Source: Fasciola hepatica (Eukaryota > Platyhelminthes > Trematoda > Plagiorchiida > Fasciolidae). Taken from it: 64,000 nt of DNA. The notes beneath the pieces are model-generated. The model searched no databases, was not told the origin of the DNA, and saw only the letters and a program-made list of their open reading frames with translations. The stretch is from NCBI GenBank assembly GCA_948099385.1, contig CANUEZ040000020.1, forward strand, positions 8,464,501 to 8,528,500. Reading direction: 5' to 3'. Positions 58,201-64,000 of the stretch are shown one piece after another. The translations under genes were made by a program, and so were the position numbers. The first letter of the stretch is position 1. Every line of letters begins with the position of its first letter.

Positions 58201-60472
58201 CCAACGTCCGTACGAAGCGATCCCAATTGGGGTAATCTCTCTTGATTCGGTGGTAGCAACCCTAAGCTAAGTTAGATCCACTAACTTGAAGCCAAGCTTA
58301 CAAAAACATTGATTGTATGCTGCCATAGTTGAATCAGCGAAAAGTGCTTTCAGAGAATGAGATAACTGTTGCAATGATTCAGATAATTTCTGTTTACCTT
58401 CATCAGCTTCTACCGAACCCATAAATTAGCTTTGTGTTCAATACTACGGATGAAAATGTATCCGTATGGGCTGAAGCTCCGTAATAAATAAAAGTCAATT
58501 AACTATTTCATGGAAGAATGTAGCATGCTTCAGTGTTCAATCTAAGTAGGTCAAGAGTGTGCCCAGAGTAAATCTTACTCTTTCTAGTGCTGACGCATAA
58601 GCGATATGAATGACGAGCCTCGTGGCTAAGCAAACCCGGAAACGGCGATCTAAGGACTTGCAGTGTAGACCACTAAGTCTTTAGTTGGTGAAGAATGATA
58701 CTGTGCCAGGTAATACCAGAGATATGACACTGCCAACGGCGCGTACTGAAACGCGTAGTATGATCGGTTCTCGCGGAGAAATTGGCTCCAGTTTAACTAG
58801 ACACAACTAGAACTAGAGAAGATTTAAGTTTCCACTGAATAAATCACTGTAAAACCAGCTTTTTTCCATCAATCAAAATATCAAGAAACATTCTTTAGCT
58901 ATTTAACTCTGCTTGTTACGAAACATTAACCTTGACTATTCGCAGAGTCCCAACTGAAGCCTCAGTCAAACTGCACTGAAGCTGTCCGGTTTGGCTCTTC
59001 GCGGTTTACTTCAAGCCAACATTTTCCCGTTTTAATACTCCTCAATCCTCATTGACCCTAGTTTTGCGTCGCTTTTGAAATTCTGTGGATATGTGTTGTT
59101 AATGTGTCCTAAGCAAAATGAAACAACATTACCATGCTTCCTTGGTTGTCCGGCCATGATTGGCTGAATTGTCTTCACAAATAATGTCGAACTGATTGAT
59201 AAAAGTGATAACAGATTTTGCCCCCGATGGTGTTCGAACCCACGCACGTATGCCCCCACACTTTAGTACCGCGTGTGTTCTACCAGTAGAACTACAAAAA
59301 TGCCAAATGACTTAGGCATTCCCAAATGCAAAAAAGTGTTAGATGTAGATTTTTTATTGTGGTTCTGACCTGACTATCTTTGTTGCTTTCATCAATAACG
59401 ATTGCTAAGGGAAAGAGTAACCATAACATGATACCTCTTACTGATGGCATAAATTCTCGTAATTTTCAGAAAACCAGTTTTCCACAAACCTGAATGTCTT
59501 AGAACTTAATAATAGTTCTATGAGAACGCCATGAGAATAATGTAGACTTCGAAATGCCCGACCTCCAGTGCATATAGTTGATGTAATACTTACACTGAAT
59601 CCAAGGGACAATGAACCTGAGTGTATATCGTTTATCACAAACATCGACTAGTTTCAACGTGATGTAACCAAGTACAAGCTGGCTTGGCCATCTGCAACGA
59701 TAAATCCATATCAGCGGTACAGCAGAAAAGGGTGCAACAGTCCTTTGATGTTTTCGAAACGTGGTGGGAACCGCAGTTTATCCGAAAGTTCGATTGACCT
59801 CTTTGTGACCTACCGGGCGGAATTATTTTGCCTGTCAGTCTGCTTCCTCAGTTTCCTCTACCGTCTGTATGCTGTGTATGATAAAGTTAACCACGGATAA
59901 AATCTTCGCATTAATAAAGGTCAGTAGCATGACTCTGCAAACCATAGCCGACAAAACAGTTAAGCATTTGATGGATTAGTCAAAGTTACATCATAACTAT
60001 GGACGTGGCTACAATCTCTGATATTATGGCACGCGGACAAGTAGAATTCGCGCACTACTCGGTGTGCCACAAAACGTTTGCAATAATTTATGTTTAGTAT
60101 TTACGCACCGACATCGCGTACTTTTAAATAGATGTGAATTCTTCACCGTTAATAGCTTGAAGGCGAAACAAACACCCTTCCGAGTTTCCGATGAAGAACT
60201 GCTAATTAAATTATGAAGAAAACTCCAAAAGTGAGCAGTTAGTAATCTCGGCCAATCGAATGAATCAGGTAATTTCTTCTCAATCAACTCACCTTGTGTG
60301 CGCGAGGCCACAGTACTCCCATTTTACCAAACCGGACATGGAAAGGAGTGCTCTTGTACGTTCCATTAGGTTGCTTTACCACGATCACGTCAATCGCACC
60401 AGTGATGTTAGCTCCGTTTAAATCTCGGTAGTAGCTATGTGCACTAGATAGCAGACGTCCAAGGTAATTCAT
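34573..60472 (-). CDS. LPIN: Lipin, Mg2+-dependent phosphatidate phosphatase (complete, 11 exons)
   Basis: Exons in gene order: 60293-60472, 53970-54053, 51443-51611, 45789-45921, 41625-41922, 40495-40718, 40113-40280, 39839-40076, 38667-38815, 37675-37914 and 34573-35056. Together they make 2367 bases: 788 residues plus TAG, with phase kept throughout. Lipins remove phosphate from phosphatidate to give diacylglycerol at the ER, and in animals also act as nuclear co-regulators. The N-LIP domain covers about residues 1-110 ([11 protein letters not shown] at 44-54). The C-LIP/HAD domain covers about 485-788: DIDGT at 541-545, SSRPIG (motif II), a Lys in [12 protein letters not shown], and FGNRLSD at 667-673 (motif IV). 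A basic stretch lies at 472-484, and the conserved C-terminal FW is at 785-786. At 788 residues it is shorter than human lipin-1 (about 890). The middle exons (4, 6, 7) diverge most and are the least certain. Confidence 0.94.
35057..36639. other. Lipin intron 10, part without recognised features
   Basis: 1.58 kb; open frames are short and match nothing known to me. Confidence 0.35.
36640..37440 (-). mobile_element. RTE-type LINE, 3' part
   Basis: Same strand as lipin. It shows [72 protein letters not shown] and [15 protein letters not shown], the C-terminal part of a fluke RTE. It has internal frame changes, is 5'-truncated and inactive. Confidence 0.82.
37675..37914 (-). CDS. LPIN: Lipin exon 10, HAD motif II region
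   Basis: Acceptor CCGTTCAG, donor gtaagt, 240 bases. It encodes [20 protein letters not shown], then [15 protein letters not shown] and [19 protein letters not shown]. Human LxxIL (LGHIL) is LGQLM here, a change in the co-activator-type motif that follows the catalytic site. Confidence 0.95.
37915..38666. other. Lipin intron 9, nothing recognised
   Basis: A plain intron between the DIDGT exon and the motif II exon. Confidence 0.5.
38667..38815 (-). CDS. LPIN: Lipin exon 9, DxDxT catalytic exon
   Basis: Acceptor TATATAG, donor gttagt, 149 bases. It encodes [20 protein letters not shown], then [15 protein letters not shown] and [16 protein letters not shown] at residues 541-545 is the HAD nucleophile motif, intact. 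Human equivalent: GTCRCEGTIYLWNWDDKV followed by [10 protein letters not shown]. Confidence 0.96.
38816..39838. other. Lipin intron 8, nothing recognised
   Basis: 1.0 kb; no repeat or coding similarity seen. Confidence 0.45.
39839..40076 (-). CDS. LPIN: Lipin exon 8, basic stretch and start of C-LIP
   Basis: Acceptor GATTTTCAG, donor gtaagt, 238 bases. It encodes a Pro/Gln-rich start, then [15 protein letters not shown] (residues 472-486, a possible nuclear-localisation or membrane-binding patch) and TLILMSDQL, matching human TLRLTSEQL at the start of C-LIP. Confidence 0.88.
40113..40280 (-). CDS. LPIN: Lipin exon 7
   Basis: Acceptor TTTTTTCCAAG, donor gtaaat, 168 bases. The first base completes Trp from exon 6. 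It encodes [20 protein letters not shown] then a Ser/Lys-rich stretch. Linker with little identity to known lipins; the phase fits both sides. Confidence 0.72.
40495..40718 (-). CDS. LPIN: Lipin exon 6
   Basis: Acceptor CTGTCCAG, donor gtaaat, 224 bases. It encodes [20 protein letters not shown], then [18 protein letters not shown], and ends in acidic sequence. It is low-complexity linker between the conserved WQ..A block and C-LIP, supported by phase and open frame. Confidence 0.75.
40719..41624. other. Lipin intron 5, nothing recognised
   Basis: 0.9 kb. The open frame of exon 6 runs on upstream to 40853 but contains no better splice acceptor. Confidence 0.4.
41625..41922 (-). CDS. LPIN: Lipin exon 5
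   Basis: Acceptor CCGTTTCAG, donor gtaaat, 298 bases. It encodes [20 protein letters not shown], a Ser/Asp-rich stretch, then [20 protein letters not shown] and LLSDLAE. The last part resembles the lipin block LVVRLNDKYYTWQVACPIL of insect lipin, which precedes the catalytic domain. Confidence 0.83.
41923..45788. other. Lipin intron 4, nothing recognised
   Basis: 3.9 kb. A + strand frame of 110 codons (42113-42445) and a - strand frame of 119 codons (44298-44657) match nothing known to me. No mobile-element signature found. Confidence 0.35.
45789..45921 (-). CDS. LPIN: Lipin exon 4
   Basis: Acceptor ATGCCAG, donor gtatgt, 133 bases, opening in phase 1 and closing in phase 2, as exons 3 and 5 require. 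It encodes [19 protein letters not shown] then a Pro/Glu-rich stretch and HVQWVF. It is a divergent region with no clear counterpart recalled in human lipin. Another exon could be hidden in the long flanking introns. Confidence 0.7.
46182..46233. repeat. (AT)n microsatellite
   Basis: About 52 bases of AT immediately before the Penelope-like element. Confidence 0.95.
46240..46415 (+). repeat. PLE-1 5' pseudo-LTR
   Basis: The left part (46240-46341) is repeated at 48634-48737. The right 74 bases (46342-46415) are repeated without change at 49291-49364. The right part can fold as a hammerhead-like RNA (see separate entry). Confidence 0.85.
46343..46408 (+). ncRNA. Hammerhead-ribozyme-like fold (degenerate), 5' copy
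   Basis: Seen: stem I CACT(46343-46346)/AGTG(46405-46408) and GTT/AAC (46350-46352 with 46400-46402). Stem II is GTCC/GGAT (46362-46365 with 46372-46375), then CGAAAC, then stem III ACG/CGT (46380-46382 with 46393-46395). The usual CUGAUGA core is replaced by TGACAGCGA, so self-cleavage is doubtful. Known: Penelope-like elements carry hammerheads in their pseudo-LTRs. The identification is inferred from layout and context. Confidence 0.45.
48634..48747 (+). repeat. PLE-1 3' pseudo-LTR, left part
   Basis: Matches 46240-46350 at about 85% by eye (TTACGTCACCCTGGCAAAAC at the start, TCCCATTCACACACTCA near the end). It is interrupted at CACTCACGTT (48738-48747). Confidence 0.85.
48748..49291. mobile_element. 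544-bp insertion inside PLE-1 3' pseudo-LTR
   Basis: Flanked by a 10-base direct repeat CACTCACGTT (48738-48747 and 49292-49301) that is single in the 5' pseudo-LTR, so a target-site duplication is likely. Inside are 95-bp inverted arms, 48746-48840 and 49153-49247 (about 5 mismatches), and a tRNA-like stretch between them. No protein-coding capacity. Type not recognised; it is foldback-like. Confidence 0.75.
48877..48950 (-). other. tRNA-like sequence (SINE head or tRNA pseudogene)
   Basis: The - strand shows an A-box-like TGGCGCAGTGG and a B-box GGTTCAAACCC about 45 bases apart, as in a tRNA. The acceptor ends do not pair, so it is not a working tRNA gene. Confidence 0.6.
49293..49357 (+). 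ncRNA. Hammerhead-like fold, 3' copy
   Basis: Identical to the 5' copy over 74 bases (49291-49364), hence the same possible fold with the same degenerate core. Confidence 0.45.
49390..50355 (+). mobile_element. Second Penelope-like element, 3' part
   Basis: Broken + strand reading: [74 protein letters not shown] and [14 protein letters not shown]. Then a decayed cysteine-rich/GIY-YIG end with [15 protein letters not shown] and [10 protein letters not shown]. Different wording from PLE-1, so a different family. Its 5' half is absent, and it starts within 30 bases of the PLE-1 end. Confidence 0.7.
50356..51442. other. Lipin intron 3, right part, nothing recognised
   Basis: No feature seen between the PLE fragment and lipin exon 3. 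Confidence 0.4.
51443..51611 (-). CDS. LPIN: Lipin exon 3
   Basis: A good acceptor, CCTTTCTAACAG, follows an in-frame stop. The donor is gtgagt after one base of a codon. It encodes acidic sequence with [17 protein letters not shown] and [15 protein letters not shown]. Identity here is weak; the call rests on phase agreement with both neighbours and on strand. Confidence 0.75.
51612..53390. other. Lipin intron 2, part without recognised features
   Basis: 1.8 kb; short open frames only. Confidence 0.4.
53395..53530 (-). repeat. SINE-like body copy
   Basis: Parallels 54165-54320 base for base in many places: GGGATAACCG, CGGAGTGGATAACCACATA versus TGGAGTGGTGGAGAACCATA, and CTGCCTACCT versus CTGTCTACCT. 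No tRNA-like head. Confidence 0.6.
53970..54053 (-). CDS. LPIN: Lipin exon 2, N-LIP
   Basis: Acceptor TTCCACAG, donor gtgagt, 28 codons. It encodes [20 protein letters not shown] then GYAYFEPQ, matching human [24 protein letters not shown]. Gly81 aligns with the glycine mutated in the mouse fld allele (Gly84), a residue important for phosphatase activity. Confidence 0.95.
54150..54420 (-). repeat. tRNA-headed SINE-like element
   Basis: On the - strand it starts with a tRNA-like head (54400-54320) holding A-box-like ATCGAGTGGTTTAGAG and B-box GGTTCGAATCC. A body shared with copies at 53395, 15125 and 7815 follows. A tRNA head plus a non-coding body in several copies fits a SINE. It lies about 100 bases upstream of lipin exon 2. 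Confidence 0.65.
54440..55099. other. Lipin intron 1, nothing recognised
   Basis: A + strand frame starting [17 protein letters not shown] at 54874 follows an acceptor-like TTTCAG but matches nothing known to me and has no support on its 3' side. Confidence 0.3.
55100..55260. repeat. Inverted repeat, 48-bp arms, 65-bp loop
   Basis: Arms 55100-55147 and 55213-55260 match at 47 of 48 positions. In the loop the - strand has GGTTACC/GGTGACC (7-bp stem, 55174-55158) followed directly by GAAACGTC, the GAAA side of a hammerhead. The left arm continues this, so it is probably a doubled Penelope-type pseudo-LTR end. Confidence 0.8.
55261..57249. other. Lipin intron 1, nothing recognised
   Basis: 2.0 kb. 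A + strand frame of 121 codons (55982-56347) has no known match. Confidence 0.35.
57250..57998. mobile_element. MITE/foldback-like element with GGTCG-type terminal repeats
   Basis: The left end (57251-57325) carries CGCCGGACTTTTGGTC, then two GGACATTTGGTCG units. The right end (57951-57998) is the inverse: AAAAGTCCATTCGACC, AAAAGCCCGGCGATC and a weaker third unit. The ends thus form imperfect terminal inverted repeats built of short internal repeats around about 620 bp of non-coding DNA. No transposase. Class not certain. Confidence 0.65.
57999..58084 (+). other. Class II tRNA-like sequence (Ser/Leu type), probably a SINE head or pseudogene
   Basis: 86 bases whose ends pair (GGTAGC with GCTACC), with A-box-like TAGCCGAGCGGTTAAG and B-box-like GGTTTGAGTGC. 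A clear anticodon stem is lacking. It abuts the MITE-like element without a gap. Confidence 0.5.
58085..59218. other. Lipin intron 1, nothing firm
   Basis: The first 200 bases may be the body of a SINE headed by the tRNA-like stretch; no second copy was found in the window. Confidence 0.3.
59219..59296 (-). other. tRNA-like sequence
   Basis: The - strand shows TAGTTCTACTGGTAGAAC (A-box region) and GGGTTCGAACACC (B-box) at tRNA spacing. The acceptor stem pairs poorly. Likely a tRNA pseudogene or SINE head rather than a gene. Confidence 0.5.
60293..60472 (-). CDS. LPIN: Lipin exon 1, N-LIP start
   Basis: Starts at ATG 60470-60472 and ends before gtgagt. The 60 codons begin [10 protein letters not shown], the N-terminal amphipathic helix, then [20 protein letters not shown] and [10 protein letters not shown]. 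This is nearly the human N-terminus (MNYVGQ, IDIIVIRQPNG). An in-frame GTG just upstream (60473-60475) is not needed as a start. An acceptor-like TTTCAG at 60505-60510 suggests a spliced 5' UTR. Confidence 0.96.
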
Positions 60473-60504
60473 CACGTTCTCAACGCCACATTCGCTTGCG
60501 GTAT

Positions 60505-60510
60505 CTGAAA
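60505..60510 (-). other. Possible 5' UTR splice acceptor of lipin
   Basis: On the - strand TATTTCAG lies about 33 bases before the lipin ATG, implying that the first coding exon begins at about 60504 and that a non-coding exon lies further upstream. This is inferred from the sequence motif only. Confidence 0.4.
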
Positions 60511-63500
60511 TACGAAGACTTGATGTAGTTTATTGTCTACCTGTTGTGTGACGTATCGATTGTATCCATGTGACCAATGAAGTCAGCGAAAACATTAGGT
60601 TGGTTCATGATTGGTTCAGACGGGGGCGGTCGTTGTTGCCCATGCAACCAATCATAAGAAAGTTGATAACGTACGCGTATCGAACGATGACAGTGATGAC
60701 CTTGAGATTGCCATGGGACTGCCCATCATTTCATCCCTGATAAAAACTTTCCGGAAGAAAAACCGGACTTCAGTCCAGGACAGCTGGATGGCGGTGAACC
60801 GCGACGAATTCCACTAAGCACTTTTGCTCAATGAATTGCGTGGTGCAAATATTGCATTCATTCACTGATGAGGGATTTTATGGCGTCACAATGGATTTAA
60901 ATTAAACAATCTTTTACTTCAACAATTTCACTGACCTGATATCAGAGTTTGATTACATAAATGTGAAATATTGATCCATGAAGTACTGTTACATCTTCCA
61001 CCACAGCATTTTTTTGGAAGTTGTAATTTCATGCACTGAAAATGTTTCGCTATTCTATTCTAGTATGCAAACCAAACCATGTTGAGGATGTTCCTTATTT
61101 GTTATCAAGGGGCGGATGCTCGATGGAAATTTTCCACAAGTACCCTGATATCAATGGGATTTGGGGAAAGCCACTTGAAATGCCATAGCGGTTCCATTCA
61201 GGAAACTGATGAAAGTGGAATAACTGATTTGTTGCATGATAGCAATTCTCCTCAGTTTTTTAATGGTTGCTTTATTGAAGTCGTCTAAGATATGGAATAG
61301 AAATATTTGAAACGTGCGAGGAGTGCACGGTGTTTTTAATCTACCACACATTCGAAGCTGGAAATTCTATTAGTGGTCAAGGGTAGTAGAGTTGATTCAT
61401 CAGTCACCATAGTCTAGCACAAGAATTAGCAAGGAGAAAAATGACTAGTGAGCACAGTATTTTTGTAATTTAGAGCAGGCTTGAATAACCAGCTGTTCCA
61501 AACAATGAAATCTTTTTTGGATTTCAAGGAGGTGCATATCTAGTGACAACGAATAAATAAATAAGTTTATAAGGAATATCTGAAAATTATAAAGTTTTGT
61601 ACAGTCACTACTGAAGGTCAGTCTTCTCACCTTCAGAATGTGCCCTGCCAGTCATGTGTATATTTAGGACTGGATGAAAGAGAAGAGCGAAAATCTTTCT
61701 GCTACTGGGTTCTTATTATGACCGATTCGTCAATCGTGCATTTTAGCTAGTTTCGAAAATCAGCTTTTAGGGTTGATTTGAGGTCGAAAGAGACCTGAAG
61801 TTGTGCTCGTCTGTTTGGCATAAAAGTTAGATTAACAGCGATAATCCATTTCATATGGTGGAAATCGATAGTCGCCATGAGCAGATATAAGTAATAATCC
61901 AATATTCACATCCAACCTCCACCTTGTCGTGGCGTTTAAAAGTGGAAACACTTTTGTGATATGAAGGCCGTGTAAACAAAAAGAAAATAAAAATGGTGAA
62001 AAGACTTCTGTTTTCGTTATTTCACAGAGCGGAGTAGATCGTTAAGATATTCGTATGATTTTGCCACGTGACTCACGAGAAGACGAAGTCCGTCGAACAG
62101 GGCGGGAACCAAACTCGATATATTATGCTAGCGAGAAGCATATTTAGTCAGCTAAAAAGTATTCACTATAGATATATTTAGATTGAAGAGGCGGGAGCAT
62201 TTTGTTAGATTATTATAATTAAATTTGGTCTTACGTTTTGATGTTTGAGTCAGTTTTGTTGCGATTTCTTATTCCATTGAGTCTACTGGAACCTATGTAA
62301 ATAAAGAATAGTTCTCCTCTAAGCTTGAGAGTATTTACCCGTGAACAAACAATCAGTGTGGAAAGACAAAAAATACTCAGCTGAAAATTTACGAAACTTT
62401 TAGAAGTGTGAACACGACTTAGGTTGACGAATGTAAGTGTCCTGCCAAGTTCAAAGTGATTTTCACTGAAGAAGCCAACCATTTGTTTCTAAAATGATTA
62501 AAAAAAATGATTATCACTGATCAACAACCAAGAACATTTCAGTTTTTCGTACTCGCATTGCTCCGAACAGATCGATAGAAAATATTGAACGTGGACCAAA
62601 GAATGCATCACACATGGCGGCTATTATTTTGAACAGCCAGGCGTGAAAGAACAATAGCGGCTCAGTCAAAGTATACGCAACGAATGTTCATCGTACCTAC
62701 CAAGCTTCATCACCTGTCAATAAATCTCGGAAGTCAAGTGAAAGTTTATATTTTAATTGTCATCACTTTTAAAATAACTGACATTCATAAGCAGCTCTCT
62801 ATTGTGCATGGTACGTAAACTTCATCAGTTCTGTATGGTGATACTACCGAAACGCGTGATATATTGGAATAATTTATATTCTCAAACCCCATAAAAAATA
62901 CACTGCGTCATCTAGAGAAAACTTCAGTTTGATTTTACATAGTCATCTGAGTTTTCAGTACTTTTGCATTATTCGATTCTCCTCGTGCAATCACTGGCAG
63001 TTCAGATGAGCCGCATTGAATCTGACAATCGACGGAAATATGACTGCCTTACGCATCGTTTGGTTCTCATAGAATGACCAAGTACCGAAATGATTTATGG
63101 GAAAGTAAAGTTTGATCGCCTACTTTTTGGTCGGGGACTCGGGTTGTCGTCATCCATGAGTATGACGCTTTGTGTCTTCTCTTGGGAAAAATAATTAGGC
63201 ATCGTTATCTAGTTCACATAGCTCTAGTTCTCTAAGTGAACGTGTATCAAACCTACCAGTTTCAGACATGTGGTTGGTAATGTCCCACAGAGAGAGCATC
63301 ATAATTCAACAAAACATAACCACATACATATGCATTGAATTTGCAGCCATTCGTCTCAGGTAGGTTCATCCGGCTATTTACCTAAAGCGAAAACATATTT
63401 CGATAGAAAGCCCAGAACCGAATGGCTATCTGCAGACAGTGGTAAATGAGACTGGGAACTCATCAAGATGGTGCTCATTAAGTATGGGAAACCACATTCA

Positions 63501-64000
63501 GCAGACGAAGTTTGGGGAACATACCTCTGAATTCAACGTCCAGGAATACGATGATCACCGTATCTTATTTTCCCTCGGATCACACTCATTCGTGTAAGAA
63601 AACACGCAAGTCAGAACGACCGAAGACCGTTGAGATTATGATCGTCTGCCTTAATACCTCGACCAATCTTGGACACTTCGAAAACTATGAAAAACCAGGA
63701 AATCTAATCTTTCTCTTCATGGAGATGATTGTTCGTTTTTAAATGGAAAGTGTGACAGAATAAACACTTTTAAAGAAGTATACAAGCTCAACTAACCAAT
63801 AAAAATCAACGACAAAAGGGGAAAAAGGCCGAGAAAGCTGATCGCTTTGACAGTTTTGAGGTTTCAGCATACGTATGCTACTGCGGTGAACTGAAGCAAG
63901 CCATTGGGAACTACTACCAGTTGCGGTATGCAGACTCCGTAGCTACACACGACCAACCTGAAAAAACCCGTTTACAGTACTTCCACTGGTCTTTAGTGAA
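60511..64000. other. Region upstream of lipin, no gene recognised
   Basis: 3.5 kb that should include the lipin promoter and any 5' UTR exon. Open frames are at most 83 codons and match nothing known to me. No TATA-type promoter could be assigned. Confidence 0.35.

Noticed and set aside
60473..60475. GTG codon as the lipin start, giving an extra Met
   Set aside because: The following ATG gives MNYLG, exactly the conserved lipin N-terminus; GTG starts are not expected in animal nuclear genes.

Overview
The window is nuclear DNA of a metazoan, most likely a parasitic flatworm (trematode). It has long introns with GT/AG splice sites, split genes, and dense degenerate RTE, Jockey and Penelope-like retroelements of the kinds common in fluke genomes. 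The species cannot be named from the sequence, and nothing prokaryotic or viral was seen.

Two protein genes run toward each other. On the + strand, 1177-33054 holds the last nine exons of TBL3/UTP13, a WD40 protein of the SSU processome that acts in the nucleolus on 18S rRNA maturation; its 5' part lies before the window. On the - strand, 60472-34573 holds a complete lipin gene (Mg2+-dependent phosphatidate phosphatase) in 11 exons coding for 788 residues. Reading phase is kept across every junction of both models. The 3' ends are about 1.5 kb apart (33055-34572). No further gene was recognised upstream of lipin (60505-64000).

The introns hold most of the sequence. TBL3 intron 2 (2120-12969) carries one RTE-type LINE (2430-8712) cut by two later insertions: a dispersed repeat and a - strand Jockey LINE. 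It is followed at once by a nearly identical tandem array of A-S-A-S-A layout (8713-12764). Later TBL3 introns carry further RTE copies: 15830-17770, 20110-23600, 23720-25420 on the - strand, and 30790-32037. They also hold a repeat of about 270 bp present twice (25857 and 29274). Lipin introns carry an RTE 3' end (36640-37440), a Penelope-like element bounded by repeated pseudo-LTRs with a hammerhead-like fold (46240-49364), and part of a second Penelope-like element (49390-50355). They also hold tRNA-headed SINE-like copies, a 48-bp-arm inverted repeat (55100-55260) and a foldback/MITE-like element (57250-57998).

The two genes act in unrelated processes (ribosome assembly; glycerolipid synthesis), and nothing suggests shared function. 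All element ORFs are broken by frameshifts, stops or active-site changes. The points most worth a second look are the recent tandem array, the Penelope-like element with its interrupted 3' pseudo-LTR, and the nested insertion history at 2.4-8.7 kb.
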